From NCBI GenBank assembly GCA_028277325.1, contig JANQGL010000223.1, positions 1 through 11,679 of the forward strand: a stretch of DNA of 11,679 bases, given 5' to 3'. The position numbers and the translations under genes are program-made. The notes beneath the pieces were generated by a model that saw only the letters and a program-made list of their open reading frames with translations, made no database searches and was not told the DNA's origin. The stretch's first letter is position 1; every line of letters starts with the position of its first letter. This document shows positions 1 to 6,387 of the stretch, one piece after another. This DNA is from Magnetospira sp. Its GTDB lineage: Bacteria; Pseudomonadota; Alphaproteobacteria; Rhodospirillales; Magnetospiraceae.

Positions 1-405
1 AGGTTTCTGCCGTTTCGGGACGGGACACCCTCGCATGACCGCCTTGGCGACATTTTCGCGACCCTCGACGCCGAACGCTTCCAGCGGTGCTTCGTGGCCG
101 ACCCCGACAGCAAGCTGATACGCACGTCCAAGCGCCACGAATACCGCCAGGCCTACAATGCCCAGGCCGTCGTCGACGCCGACGGCAGCCGGTTGGTGCT
201 GACGGCCGATGTGGGCCGGACGCCGAGCGAGCGGCCGATGTTCGAGCCGACCATTGGCACGCTGATCGAGACGGTCGCTCCGCCCACGAACGTCCTCGGC
301 TTCACCCGCTTTCACCTCCGTGGCCTCGGCAAGGTCAAAAATGAATGGGCGCTCGTCACCCTCGCCTACAACTGCAAGAGACTGGCCCGCCTCAGGGCCG
401 CGTGA
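1..405 (+). pseudogene. Chimeric, internally deleted transposase remnant (ISAs1-type N-part joined to IS1182-like part)
   Basis: One open frame runs from the window edge to a TGA at 403-405 (134 residues). Residues 1-33 (FRDGTPSHDRLGDIFATLD, then FQRCFVA) read like the N-terminal region of ISAs1/H-repeat transposases. From residue 34 (about base 100) the text changes to an IS1182-like transposase: DPDSKLIRTSK, YNAQAVVDADGS, then LGFTRFHLRGLGKV and EWALVTLAYNCKRL at the C-terminus. About residue 96-97 (bases 285-294) the text jumps from the middle to the C-terminal part. The stretch that normally carries an active-site Asp (ADAGF/VDNGY-like) and the catalytic Glu (EPVFG) is missing. The product cannot be an active transposase. 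Family names are from motif recall, not a database search. The frame is open to the left, so more of the ISAs1 part may lie outside the window. Confidence 0.8.
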
Positions 406-445
406 CCTCAACAGACCCAGCCCACCCACAGGCCGCCGGGCATCC

Positions 446-465
446 AAATCCGACAGACTGCTAGC
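446..465. repeat. Possible IS right-end (terminal inverted repeat) remnant
   Basis: About 40 bases past the transposase stop is CCGACAGACTGCTAG, which resembles the terminal inverted repeats of some IS1182-group elements as I remember them. The left end is outside the window, so the matching repeat cannot be checked, and no flanking target duplication is visible. Weak call. Confidence 0.2.
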
Positions 466-531
466 CCGGCCCATGCCGCTTGTACAGGCCATGCAGAAAC
501 CGTTTGGATCGGCCGTCAATTTGCGCCAATA

Positions 532-544
532 TATCCTTCGGATA
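532..544. other. Small hairpin TATCC-TTC-GGATA upstream of cheW
   Basis: A perfect 5-bp inverted repeat with a 3-base loop lies 26 bases before the cheW start, in the 165-bp gap between the transposase remnant and cheW. It could be a small operator half-site pair, a 5' leader hairpin or chance. No strong sigma-70 promoter was found in this gap; the best, TTGGAT (504-509) with CAATAT 17 bases later, is poor. Confidence 0.25.
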
Positions 545-570
545 GGTTGTCATCCCTTCGGGAGAAAGAC

Positions 571-1077
571 ATGAACGATATCGTTCCGGTGACGGGCGGC
601 CGGGCAGTGGAGGCCGTGGGGGGCGCGGCCCAGGAATTCGTCACCTTCTTCATCGGCAAGCAGATGTTCGGGGTCCCGGTCCTGAAGGTCCAGGACATTC
701 TGCAACCGGATCGGATCGCCGCGATCCCCCTGGCGCCGGCCGAGGTGGCCGGATCGATCAACCTGCGCGGCCGGATCGTGACGGTGATCGACGTGCGGGT
801 GCGGCTCGGCCTGCCGCCGGTCGACACCAAGCAGACCCAGCCGATGGGGGTCACGGTCGAGCACGGCAACGACCTTTACAGCCTGCTGGTCGACCGGGTG
901 GGCGACGTGATCTCGCTGCCGGTGTCGGACTTCGAGAAGAATCCCGGAACCCTGGACCCGGTGTGGCGCGAGTTCTCGATCGGCGTCTACCGTCTGAAGG
1001 AGCGCCTGATGGTGGTTCTCGACGTTCAGAAGCTGCTCGATATCGGGTCCGTCAAGATGGCGGTGGGCATGGCGTAG
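571..1077 (+). CDS. cheW: Chemotaxis coupling protein CheW
   Basis: This 168-residue protein consists almost entirely of one CheW domain (about residues 20-162). It has the typical core GSINLRGRIVTVIDVRVRLG at residues 61-80 and the C-terminal KERLMVVLDVQKLL strand-helix. CheW is the cytoplasmic adaptor linking methyl-accepting chemoreceptors to the histidine kinase CheA in the receptor array. The ATG at 571 is preferred because GGGAG (560-564) sits six bases upstream; an in-frame TTG at 547 would add eight residues but lacks such a site. The gene stands alone: no cheA, cheY, cheR, cheB or receptor gene is in the window. It lies between a transposase remnant and the convergent hemB, whose stop codon is 11 bases away. 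The first 20 residues (Gly/Ala/Val-rich) are a variable tail. A role in a specialised che pathway is possible but cannot be shown here. Confidence 0.95.
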   Translation: MNDIVPVTGGRAVEAVGGAAQEFVTFFIGKQMFGVPVLKVQDILQPDRIAAIPLAPAEVAGSINLRGRIVTVIDVRVRLGLPPVDTKQTQPMGVTVEHGNDLYSLLVDRVGDVISLPVSDFEKNPGTLDPVWREFSIGVYRLKERLMVVLDVQKLLDIGSVKMAVGMA

Positions 1078-1088
1078 CGGCGGCCGGC

Positions 1089-2102
1089 TCAGGCGTCCTG
1101 CAGCAGTTTCGCGGCCTCGATGGCGCCGTAGGTGAGGATGCCGTCGGCGCCGGCCCGCTTGAGGCAGGTCAGGGTCTCGAGCAGGGTCTTGTCGTTGTCC
1201 AGCCAGCCGTTGGCCGCCGCCGCCTTCAGCATCGCGTACTCGCCCGAGACGTGGTAGGCGAGGGTCGGCAGGGTGAAGGTCTCCTTGACCCGCCGGATGA
1301 TGTCCAGGTAGGGGAGGCCCGGCTTGACCATCACCATGTCGGCGCCTTCCTGGATGTCCAGGGCCACCTCGCGCAGGGCCTCGTCGGTGTTCGCCGGGTC
1401 CATTTGGTAGGTCTTCTTGTCGCCCTTGAGGGCGCCGCCCGACCCCACCGCGTCGCGGAACGGACCGTAGAAGGCGGACGCGTACTTGGCGGCATAGGAG
1501 ACGATCTGCACGTTGGCGAACCCGGCGGTGTCCAGGGCCTCGCGGATCTCGCCGATGCGGCCGTCCATCATGTCCGACGGCGCGTTGACGTCGCACCCGG
1601 CCTCGGCCTGCGCCACCGCCTGCTTGCACAGGGCCTCGACCGTTTCGTCGTTGACGATCTCGCCGTCGCGCACCAGGCCGTCGTGGCCGTTGCTGTTGTA
1701 GGGATCGAGCGCCACGTCGCAGATCACGCCGATTTCCGGAAACGCCGCCTTGACGGCGCGCACGGTGCGGCAGATCAGGTTGTCCGGATTGAACGCCTCC
1801 TCGGCGTCCGGGGTCTTGAGCGCCGGATCGGTATAGGGGAACAGGGCGATCGCCGGGATGCCCAGGCCCTGGGCCTCCTCCGCCGCGTCGAGCAGGCGGT
1901 CGATGGACAGCCGGGCCACCCCCGGCATGGAGGCCACCTCCTCGCGGCGGTCGTCGCCGTCGAGCACGAACACCGGCCAGATCAGGTCGTCCGCCGTCAG
2001 CCGCGTTTCGGCGACCAGGCGTCGCGACCACTCGGCCTTGCGGTTGCGCCGCATGCGGGTCCACGGGTAATCGCCCAGGCCAAGGGATGCCGGTCCGCTC
2101 AT
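1089..2102 (-). CDS. hemB: Delta-aminolevulinic acid dehydratase (porphobilinogen synthase), Mg/Asp-type
   Basis: This 337-residue cytoplasmic enzyme condenses two 5-aminolevulinate molecules to porphobilinogen, the first common pyrrole step towards heme, chlorophyll and cobalamin. The two active-site lysines are visible: K206 in SYAAKYAS and the Schiff-base K260 in VMVKPGLPYLD. At residues 129-142 the motif is DVALDPYNSNGHDG. The three cysteines of zinc-type enzymes (as in DVCLCEYTDHGHCG) are replaced by A131, D133 and D141, the pattern of Mg-dependent plant, rhizobial and pseudomonad enzymes. Length fits the family. The ATG at 2100-2102 is chosen because GGAGGA (2109-2114 on the plus strand) is correctly spaced and the protein then begins like relatives; an open extension to 2270 has no homology-like content. 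It is 225 bases downstream of metY on the same strand, probably with its own promoter. Confidence 0.97.
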   Translation of the reverse strand: MSGPASLGLGDYPWTRMRRNRKAEWSRRLVAETRLTADDLIWPVFVLDGDDRREEVASMPGVARLSIDRLLDAAEEAQGLGIPAIALFPYTDPALKTPDAEEAFNPDNLICRTVRAVKAAFPEIGVICDVALDPYNSNGHDGLVRDGEIVNDETVEALCKQAVAQAEAGCDVNAPSDMMDGRIGEIREALDTAGFANVQIVSYAAKYASAFYGPFRDAVGSGGALKGDKKTYQMDPANTDEALREVALDIQEGADMVMVKPGLPYLDIIRRVKETFTLPTLAYHVSGEYAMLKAAAANGWLDNDKTLLETLTCLKRAGADGILTYGAIEAAKLLQDA

Positions 2103-2108
2103 CGCCAA

Positions 2109-2114
2109 TCCTCC
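2109..2114 (-). promoter_or_regulatory. Ribosome binding site of hemB
   Basis: The plus strand reads TCCTCC, giving GGAGGA on the coding strand six bases before the ATG. This decides the start against the open frame that continues upstream. Confidence 0.75.
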
Positions 2115-2143
2115 GTGCCGGAAACATGTCACAATGCGCTGGG

Positions 2144-2171
2144 AGCATAGCGCGGCGCACGGCAAAGCCAA
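2144..2171 (-). promoter_or_regulatory. Candidate sigma-70 promoter for hemB
   Basis: On the minus strand TTGGCT (2171-2166) is followed after 16 bases by TATGCT (2149-2144). The match is 4 of 6 in each box, so this is only a plausible promoter. Transcription would start near 2137, giving a leader of about 35 bases containing the GGAGGA site. Confidence 0.35.
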
Positions 2172-2301
2172 GCGGAAATCAGGGACCGGCGGCGGCGGCC
2201 GGACACCGCTCCGGAAGACCTCCACGGTCAGCGGCGACATGGTTGCCGCGATTTGGAATTCGGGCGCCATTTCGATCCCGAACCGGGATGCCGGAGCGGT
2301 C

Positions 2302-2324
2302 GTCGCGCCGGCTGTGGGCGCGAC
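2302..2324 (-). terminator. Hairpin just after metY stop
   Basis: GTCGCGCC (2302-2309) and GGCGCGAC (2317-2324) form a perfect 8-bp GC-rich stem with a 7-base loop, three bases beyond the metY stop codon. No T-run follows in the direction of metY transcription, so it may be a 3'-end stabilising hairpin or a weak terminator. It supports metY and hemB being separate transcription units, without proving it. Confidence 0.45.
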
Positions 2325-2327
2325 CGG

Positions 2328-3620
2328 TCAGGCGGCGTCCAGGGCCTGCGCCAGGTCGGCCAGCAGGTCGTCCGGATGCTCGATGCCGATCGACAGCCGC
2401 ACGTAGCCGTCCGACACCCCGGTCGCCTTGCGCTCGTTCTCGGAGAGCTGCGAATGGGTGGTGGTCGCCGGGTGGATGGCCAGGCTGCGCGCGTCGCCGA
2501 TGTTGGCCACGTGATAGAACAGCTTCAGGGCGTCGATGAACCGCTTTCCGGCCTCCATCCCGTCCTTCAGCTCGAACCCCATCAGCGCCCCGTAGCCGCC
2601 GTCCAGGTAGGCGTCGGCGCGGCGCCGCATCTCGCCGCCCTGCAGACCCGGAAAGATCACCCGCCCGACCTTCGGGTGCCCGGCCAGGAACGCCGCCACC
2701 GCCGCCGCGTTGGCGCAGTGGGCGCGCATGCGCAGCGGCAGGGTCTCCAGGCCTTGCAGGAACATGAAGGCGTTGAAGGGGCTCATCGCCGCGCCCACGT
2801 CGCGCAGCAGGGTGACCCGGGCGCGGATCGCGAAGGCGATCGGCCCCAGCGGCTTGACCGCCTCGGTCCACACCGCGCCGTGATAGCTGGGATCCGGCTG
2901 GTTGAGGGTCGGGAAGCGGTGGCCGCAGGCCTCCCAGTCGAAGTTGCCGCCGTCGACGATCATGCCGCCGATCGAGGTGCCGTGGCCGCCGATATACTTG
3001 GTGGTCGAGTACATCACCACCGCCGCGCCGTGCTCCAGCGGCCGGCAGATCACCGGCGCCGCCGTGTTGTCGACGATCAGCGGCAGGTCCAGGCCGCGAC
3101 CGATGTCGGCCACCTCGCGGATCGGGAACACGTTCAGTTTGGGGTTGGGCAGGGTCTCCGCGAAGAAGCAGCGGGTCCGCGCGTCGGTGGCGCGCCGGAA
3201 GTTTTCCGGATCGGTCGGGTCGACGAACCGGCATTCGATGCCCATGGCCGTGAGCGTGTTCGCGAACAGGTTCCACGTGCCGCCGTAAAGGTCCGTGGAG
3301 CTGACGAAATTGTCGCCCGCCTGGCACAGGTTGAGGATGCACAGGGTGGCCGCCGACTGTCCCGACGCGGTGCCCAGTCCGGCAGCGCCGCCTTCCATCG
3401 CCGCGAGCCGCTTCTCCAGCACGTCGGTGGTCGGATTCATGATCCGGGTGTAGATGTTGCCCAGTTCCTTCAGCGCGAACAGGTTGGCGGCGTGTTCGGT
3501 ATCGCGGAACTGATACGACGTGGTCTGGTAGATCGGCACCGCGACGGCGCCGGTTTGCGGATCGAAGCGATGCCCGCCATGCAGGGCCAGGGTCTCCGGG
3601 TGTAAAATGTCATCGGCCAT
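2328..3620 (-). CDS. metY: O-acetylhomoserine sulfhydrylase (aminocarboxypropyltransferase)
   Basis: This 430-residue PLP enzyme belongs to the Cys/Met metabolism family (gamma-synthase/sulfhydrylase, fold type I). The family normally joins O-acetylhomoserine with sulfide to give homocysteine, the direct-sulfhydrylation route to methionine. Visible signatures are YTRIMNPTTDVLE (57-69), SGQSA (86-90), VDNT with PLP-binding D184, and the PLP lysine K208 in YSTTKYIGGHGT. The C-terminal part has the substrate-binding region GDARSLAIHPATTTHSQL and VRLSIGIEHPDDL. The length of about 430 residues favours MetY over MetB or MetC (about 380-400) and MetZ (about 400). The substrate, O-acetyl- or O-succinylhomoserine, cannot be fixed from sequence alone. 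GGGAG (3631-3635, read in reverse) lies ten bases before the ATG. It is divergent from the small DUF6898-like gene. I looked for a SAM-II riboswitch in the leader and did not find one. Confidence 0.93.
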   Translation of the reverse strand: MADDILHPETLALHGGHRFDPQTGAVAVPIYQTTSYQFRDTEHAANLFALKELGNIYTRIMNPTTDVLEKRLAAMEGGAAGLGTASGQSAATLCILNLCQAGDNFVSSTDLYGGTWNLFANTLTAMGIECRFVDPTDPENFRRATDARTRCFFAETLPNPKLNVFPIREVADIGRGLDLPLIVDNTAAPVICRPLEHGAAVVMYSTTKYIGGHGTSIGGMIVDGGNFDWEACGHRFPTLNQPDPSYHGAVWTEAVKPLGPIAFAIRARVTLLRDVGAAMSPFNAFMFLQGLETLPLRMRAHCANAAAVAAFLAGHPKVGRVIFPGLQGGEMRRRADAYLDGGYGALMGFELKDGMEAGKRFIDALKLFYHVANIGDARSLAIHPATTTHSQLSENERKATGVSDGYVRLSIGIEHPDDLLADLAQALDAA

Positions 3621-3675
3621 TGTGTTGAAACTCCCAAGCTACTTTTCGCGCAAGGAAAACCGTCCGCGCGCTTTT

Positions 3676-3681
3676 CGTCAA
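3676..3681 (-). promoter_or_regulatory. Possible -35 box for metY
   Basis: TTGACG is present on the minus strand in the 115-bp metY/DUF6898 divergent gap. The -10 expected 16-17 bases later (TTTCCT or TTTTCC) is poor, so the call is weak. If used, the metY leader would be only about 25 bases, too short for a riboswitch. Confidence 0.25.
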
Positions 3682-3735
3682 GCGGTAATGCGTCTAAACT
3701 CGTGGCGGGATCGGACACACGCCGCACGGGTTGCC

Positions 3736-3960
3736 ATGACGCGCCATAAGGACCCCGATATCCGTCTTCCGGAAGTACTGGTCGAGATGCGCCCGGTCGG
3801 CGCCTACGTGAAGGTCTCGGCGATCGACCCGATCACCAATACCGAGGTCTGCATCGTCGGCGACCCGAAGCGCACCAAGGAGGATCTCAAGCAAATCGCC
3901 AAGGCGAAGCTGCTTTACGTCTTGCGCAAACGGGCGGCGAAGGCGGGGAATTCCCTTTGA
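3736..3960 (+). CDS. Small conserved protein, DUF6898-like
   Basis: This 74-residue protein has a core running VLVEMRPVGAYVKVSAIDP, then TNTEVCIVGDP, then LKQIAKAKLLYVLRKR. The pattern is two or three beta strands and a C-terminal basic helix. It matches my recollection of the short alphaproteobacterial DUF6898 family, whose function is unknown to me; no signal peptide or membrane segment is present, so it is probably cytoplasmic. The ATG at 3736 is used because the conserved-looking part begins soon after it. In-frame starts at 3688 and 3607 exist, but the latter would overlap the metY start. The Shine-Dalgarno is weak (GGG at 3728-3730). Its stop codon overlaps the -35 box proposed for the liv operon. 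Family assignment is moderately sure; the coding call is stronger. Confidence 0.75.
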   Translation: MTRHKDPDIRLPEVLVEMRPVGAYVKVSAIDPITNTEVCIVGDPKRTKEDLKQIAKAKLLYVLRKRAAKAGNSL

Positions 3961-3984
3961 CAATCCGAGTCGCCTGGGTATCGT
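3957..3984 (+). promoter_or_regulatory. Candidate sigma-70 promoter of the livGFHM operon
   Basis: A perfect TTGACA (3957-3962) overlaps the stop codon of the upstream small gene and is followed after 16 bases by TATCGT (3979-3984, 4 of 6 matches to the -10 consensus). The predicted start is near 3991, about 50 bases before the livG start. No operator could be recognised. Confidence 0.5.
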
Positions 3985-4041
3985 GCAGCGCCAATTCGCT
4001 CTTCGGAACGCCAGTCAAGACCTCCTTCGGACCGCCGCGCC

Positions 4042-4824
4042 TTGATCGTCATTGACAATGTCAGCAAGCATTTTTCGGGCATTCGGGCGGTCGACGGCTG
4101 TTCGTTCGAAATCGCGCGCGGACGCATCACCGGCCTGATCGGTCCCAACGGGGCCGGCAAGACGACCCTGTTCAATATCGTCGCCGGGTTCATCCGCCCG
4201 GACAGCGGCCGGGTGGTTCTGGACGGCGAGGAGGTGACCGGCCAGCCGCCGCATCGCCTGTTCCACAAGGGGCTGGTGCGGACATTCCAGATTCCCCAGG
4301 AATTCGGCCGCATGACCCTGCTCGACAACCTGATGGTGGTGCCGCCGGGACAGTCGGGCGAAAACCTCCTTTCGGCCTGGCTGCGGCCGGTCCGCGTGAA
4401 GGCCGAGGAACGCCGGGTCCGCGAGAGGGCGGACGAGGTGATCGAGTTCCTGCAGCTGGGCCACGTGGCGCGGGAACTGGCCGGCAACCTGTCGGGCGGT
4501 CAGAAGAAGCTGCTGGAGTTGGGCCGCACCATGATGACCGACGCCCGGGTGGTGCTGCTCGACGAGCCGGGGGCGGGGGTCAACCGGACGCTGCTCGGCA
4601 AGCTCTGCGAGTCCATCCGGCGCCTGAACACCGAGCGCGGCTATACCTTCTGCATCATCGAGCACGACATGGACGTCATCGCCCGCCTGTGCGACCCGGT
4701 GGTGGTGATGGCGCAGGGCCGCGTGCTGACCCAGGGCAGCATGGACCACGTGCGGGCCAACGAGGAGGTTCTGGAGGCCTATTTCGGCGGCGGCGCGACG
4801 GCGCGCCGCGAGGAGGCCCGATGA
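4042..4824 (+). CDS. livG: Branched-chain amino acid-type ABC transporter ATP-binding protein LivG
   Basis: This 260-residue ATPase of the HAAT (LivG) type powers import together with LivF by hydrolysing ATP on the cytoplasmic side of the LivH/LivM permease. Motifs: Walker A GPNGAGKTT (34-42), Q-loop Q83 in RTFQIPQEFG, signature LSGGQ (150-154), Walker B VVLLDE (170-175), switch His H208 in IIEHDMDV. LivG-type proteins carry the long insert between the Q-loop and signature, seen here at about 90-148. No ATG or GTG lies in frame after the preceding stop at 3958-3960, so the start is taken as TTG at 4042. The protein then begins IVIDNVSKHF, as relatives do. No clear Shine-Dalgarno precedes it. 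It overlaps livF by four bases (ATGA at 4821-4824), indicating translational coupling. The substrate is not determined. Confidence 0.93.
   Translation: MIVIDNVSKHFSGIRAVDGCSFEIARGRITGLIGPNGAGKTTLFNIVAGFIRPDSGRVVLDGEEVTGQPPHRLFHKGLVRTFQIPQEFGRMTLLDNLMVVPPGQSGENLLSAWLRPVRVKAEERRVRERADEVIEFLQLGHVARELAGNLSGGQKKLLELGRTMMTDARVVLLDEPGAGVNRTLLGKLCESIRRLNTERGYTFCIIEHDMDVIARLCDPVVVMAQGRVLTQGSMDHVRANEEVLEAYFGGGATARREEAR
4811..4816 (+). promoter_or_regulatory. Ribosome binding site of livF
   Basis: AGGAGG lies inside the last codons of livG, four bases before the livF ATG. It decides the livF start against the long open frame that begins far upstream. Confidence 0.8.
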
Positions 4825-5525
4825 GTTTCCTGGAGGTGCGGGACATTTACGGCGGTTACGGCGGCCTGGACATCCTGCGCGGCACCGACCTGACGGTCGA
4901 GCGGGGCGAGATCGCGGTCATCGTCGGCCCCAACGGGGCCGGCAAGTCGACCCTCATGAAGGCGGTGTTCGGGCTGGTCAAGGTGCGCCAGGGGCGGATC
5001 GCGCTGGACGGCGAGGAGATCGCCAACCAGCCGCCGGAACGCATGGTGCGGCGCGGCGTCGGCTACGTGCCCCAGGAGCGCAACGTGTTCCCGACCATGA
5101 CGGTGCGCGAGAACCTGGAGATGGGCGCCTATCCGCGCAGCGACGACATCCGCCCGGCGATGGACAGGGTGTTCGACCTGTTCCCGCGCCTGGCCGAGCG
5201 GCAGGGCCAGCCGGCCGGCCTGATGTCGGGCGGCGAACGCCAGATGGTGGCCATGGGACGCGCCCTGATGATGGAGCCGCGCCTGTTGATGCTGGACGAG
5301 CCGACGGCCGGCCTGTCGCCCAAGTTCATCGGCCAGACCTTCGACATGATCCGGCGCGTCAACGGGCTCGGGATCACCCTCCTGATGGTCGAGCAGAACG
5401 CCCGCCAGGCCCTGGAGATCGCCCATCGCGGGCTGGTCCTGGCGATGGGCCGCAAGCGCTACGAGGACAGCGGCCCCAACCTGCTGGCCAACCGCGAGGT
5501 GGCCGAGATGTTCCTGGGGGGCTGA
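4821..5525 (+). CDS. livF: Branched-chain amino acid-type ABC transporter ATP-binding protein LivF
   Basis: At 234 residues this is the shorter of the two ATPases, with the usual LivF length. Motifs: Walker A GPNGAGKST (36-44), Q-loop Q85 in YVPQERNVFPTMTV, signature MSGGERQ (135-141), Walker B LLMLDEP (155-161) and D-loop TAGLSP. In the switch position it has VEQN (190-193) rather than the usual EH, which is typical of LivF. It would pair with LivG as an ATPase heterodimer under the LivH/LivM channel. The start overlaps the livG stop, and livH begins four bases after its stop. Substrate specificity lies in the binding protein and permeases, so none is assigned. Confidence 0.95.
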   Translation: MSFLEVRDIYGGYGGLDILRGTDLTVERGEIAVIVGPNGAGKSTLMKAVFGLVKVRQGRIALDGEEIANQPPERMVRRGVGYVPQERNVFPTMTVRENLEMGAYPRSDDIRPAMDRVFDLFPRLAERQGQPAGLMSGGERQMVAMGRALMMEPRLLMLDEPTAGLSPKFIGQTFDMIRRVNGLGITLLMVEQNARQALEIAHRGLVLAMGRKRYEDSGPNLLANREVAEMFLGG

Positions 5526-5529
5526 GCCG

Positions 5530-6387
5530 ATGGAGGTCCTGCAACTTCTGGTCTACGGCGTTGTCCTTGGCAGCATCCTGACCCTGGGCGCGATCGGCGT
5601 GTCGATGATCTTCGGCATCCTGCGGTTCGCCCACTTCGCGCATGGCGACATGATGACCCTGGGCGCCTATTTCGGCCTGGTGTTCGTGGCCGGGGCGGGA
5701 ATCTCGCCGCTCGCCGCGCTGCCGCTGGCGATGGGGCTCACCGCCGGGGTGGCGATCGTCGTCGATCAGACCATCTACCGGCGCCTGCGCCGCACGCAGC
5801 CGGTGATCCTGCTGATCTCGTCGTTCGGCATCGCGCTGGCGCTGCGCAGCCTGATCCAGCTCGTCTGGGGACCGAACAGCGAGGTCTACCGCAGCGGCAT
5901 TCAGATTCCGCACCGGGTGTTCGGGCTGGTCGTCAAGCCCGATCACCTGTGGATCGTCTGCGGCGCGGTGGGGCTGGTGGTCGCCGTGCACCTGTTCCTG
6001 ACCCGCACCAAGATGGGCAAGGCGATGCGGGCGATGAGCGACAACATGGACCTCGCCCTGGTCACCGGCATCCCGGCCGAACGGGTGATCATGGGCACCT
6101 GGGTGCTCGGCGGCGCCATGGCGGCGGCGGCCGGGGTGTTCCTCGGCATGGACACCCGCCTGCATCCGACCATCGGCTGGGGCGTCCTGCTGCCGGTGTT
6201 CGCGGCGGCGATCCTGGGCGGCATCGGCAAGCCCTACGGGGCGATCGCCGGCGGCATGGTCATCGGGATCGCCATGGAACTGTCGACCCTGGTCCTGGAG
6301 CCCACCTACAAGCCGGCGGTGGCCTTCGCGATCATGGTGGCGATGCTGGTGGTTCGGCCGAGCGGCCTGTTCGGAGGGCGAACCTGA
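5530..6387 (+). CDS. livH: Branched-chain amino acid-type ABC transporter permease LivH
   Basis: This 285-residue integral inner-membrane protein has many hydrophobic segments, about eight expected in this family. It forms half of the transmembrane channel of a HAAT importer. Recognisable family features are FAHFAHGDMMTLGAY (33-47), the cytoplasmic EAA-like region around TKMGKAMRAMSDNMDLALVTGI, and LGGIGKPYGAIAGG (229-242) near the C-terminus. The start follows the livF stop by four bases, with a G-rich Shine-Dalgarno (GGGGGG) overlapping the end of livF. The stop overlaps the livM start by one base (TGATG). Similar permeases also serve urea or amide transporters, so amino acid import is an inference from the family. 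Confidence 0.94.
   Translation: MEVLQLLVYGVVLGSILTLGAIGVSMIFGILRFAHFAHGDMMTLGAYFGLVFVAGAGISPLAALPLAMGLTAGVAIVVDQTIYRRLRRTQPVILLISSFGIALALRSLIQLVWGPNSEVYRSGIQIPHRVFGLVVKPDHLWIVCGAVGLVVAVHLFLTRTKMGKAMRAMSDNMDLALVTGIPAERVIMGTWVLGGAMAAAAGVFLGMDTRLHPTIGWGVLLPVFAAAILGGIGKPYGAIAGGMVIGIAMELSTLVLEPTYKPAVAFAIMVAMLVVRPSGLFGGRT

Noticed and set aside
963..2150. Long plus-strand open frame opposite hemB
   Set aside because: Antisense shadow of hemB; composition is Val/Gly/Arg/His-rich without any family motif.
550..2160. Very long minus-strand open frame over cheW and hemB (536 codons)
   Set aside because: Low-complexity Arg/Gly/Pro-rich translation typical of an antisense or off-frame reading of high-GC genes; it overlaps clear cheW and hemB.
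2103..2270. N-terminal extension of HemB to 2270
   Set aside because: The added residues have no HemB-like content and would swallow the GGAGGA ribosome site and likely promoter.
2253..3605. 450-codon plus-strand open frame opposite metY
   Set aside because: Antisense of a fully supported metY; no start site context and no recognisable domain.
3607..3735. Earlier start of the DUF6898-like gene at 3607
   Set aside because: It would overlap the metY start and cover the whole divergent promoter region; family-like sequence begins only after 3736.
3621..3735. SAM-II riboswitch upstream of metY
   Set aside because: A TTTAGACG stretch and CGCTT hairpin drew attention, but the SAM-II core sequence and pseudoknot pattern were not found.
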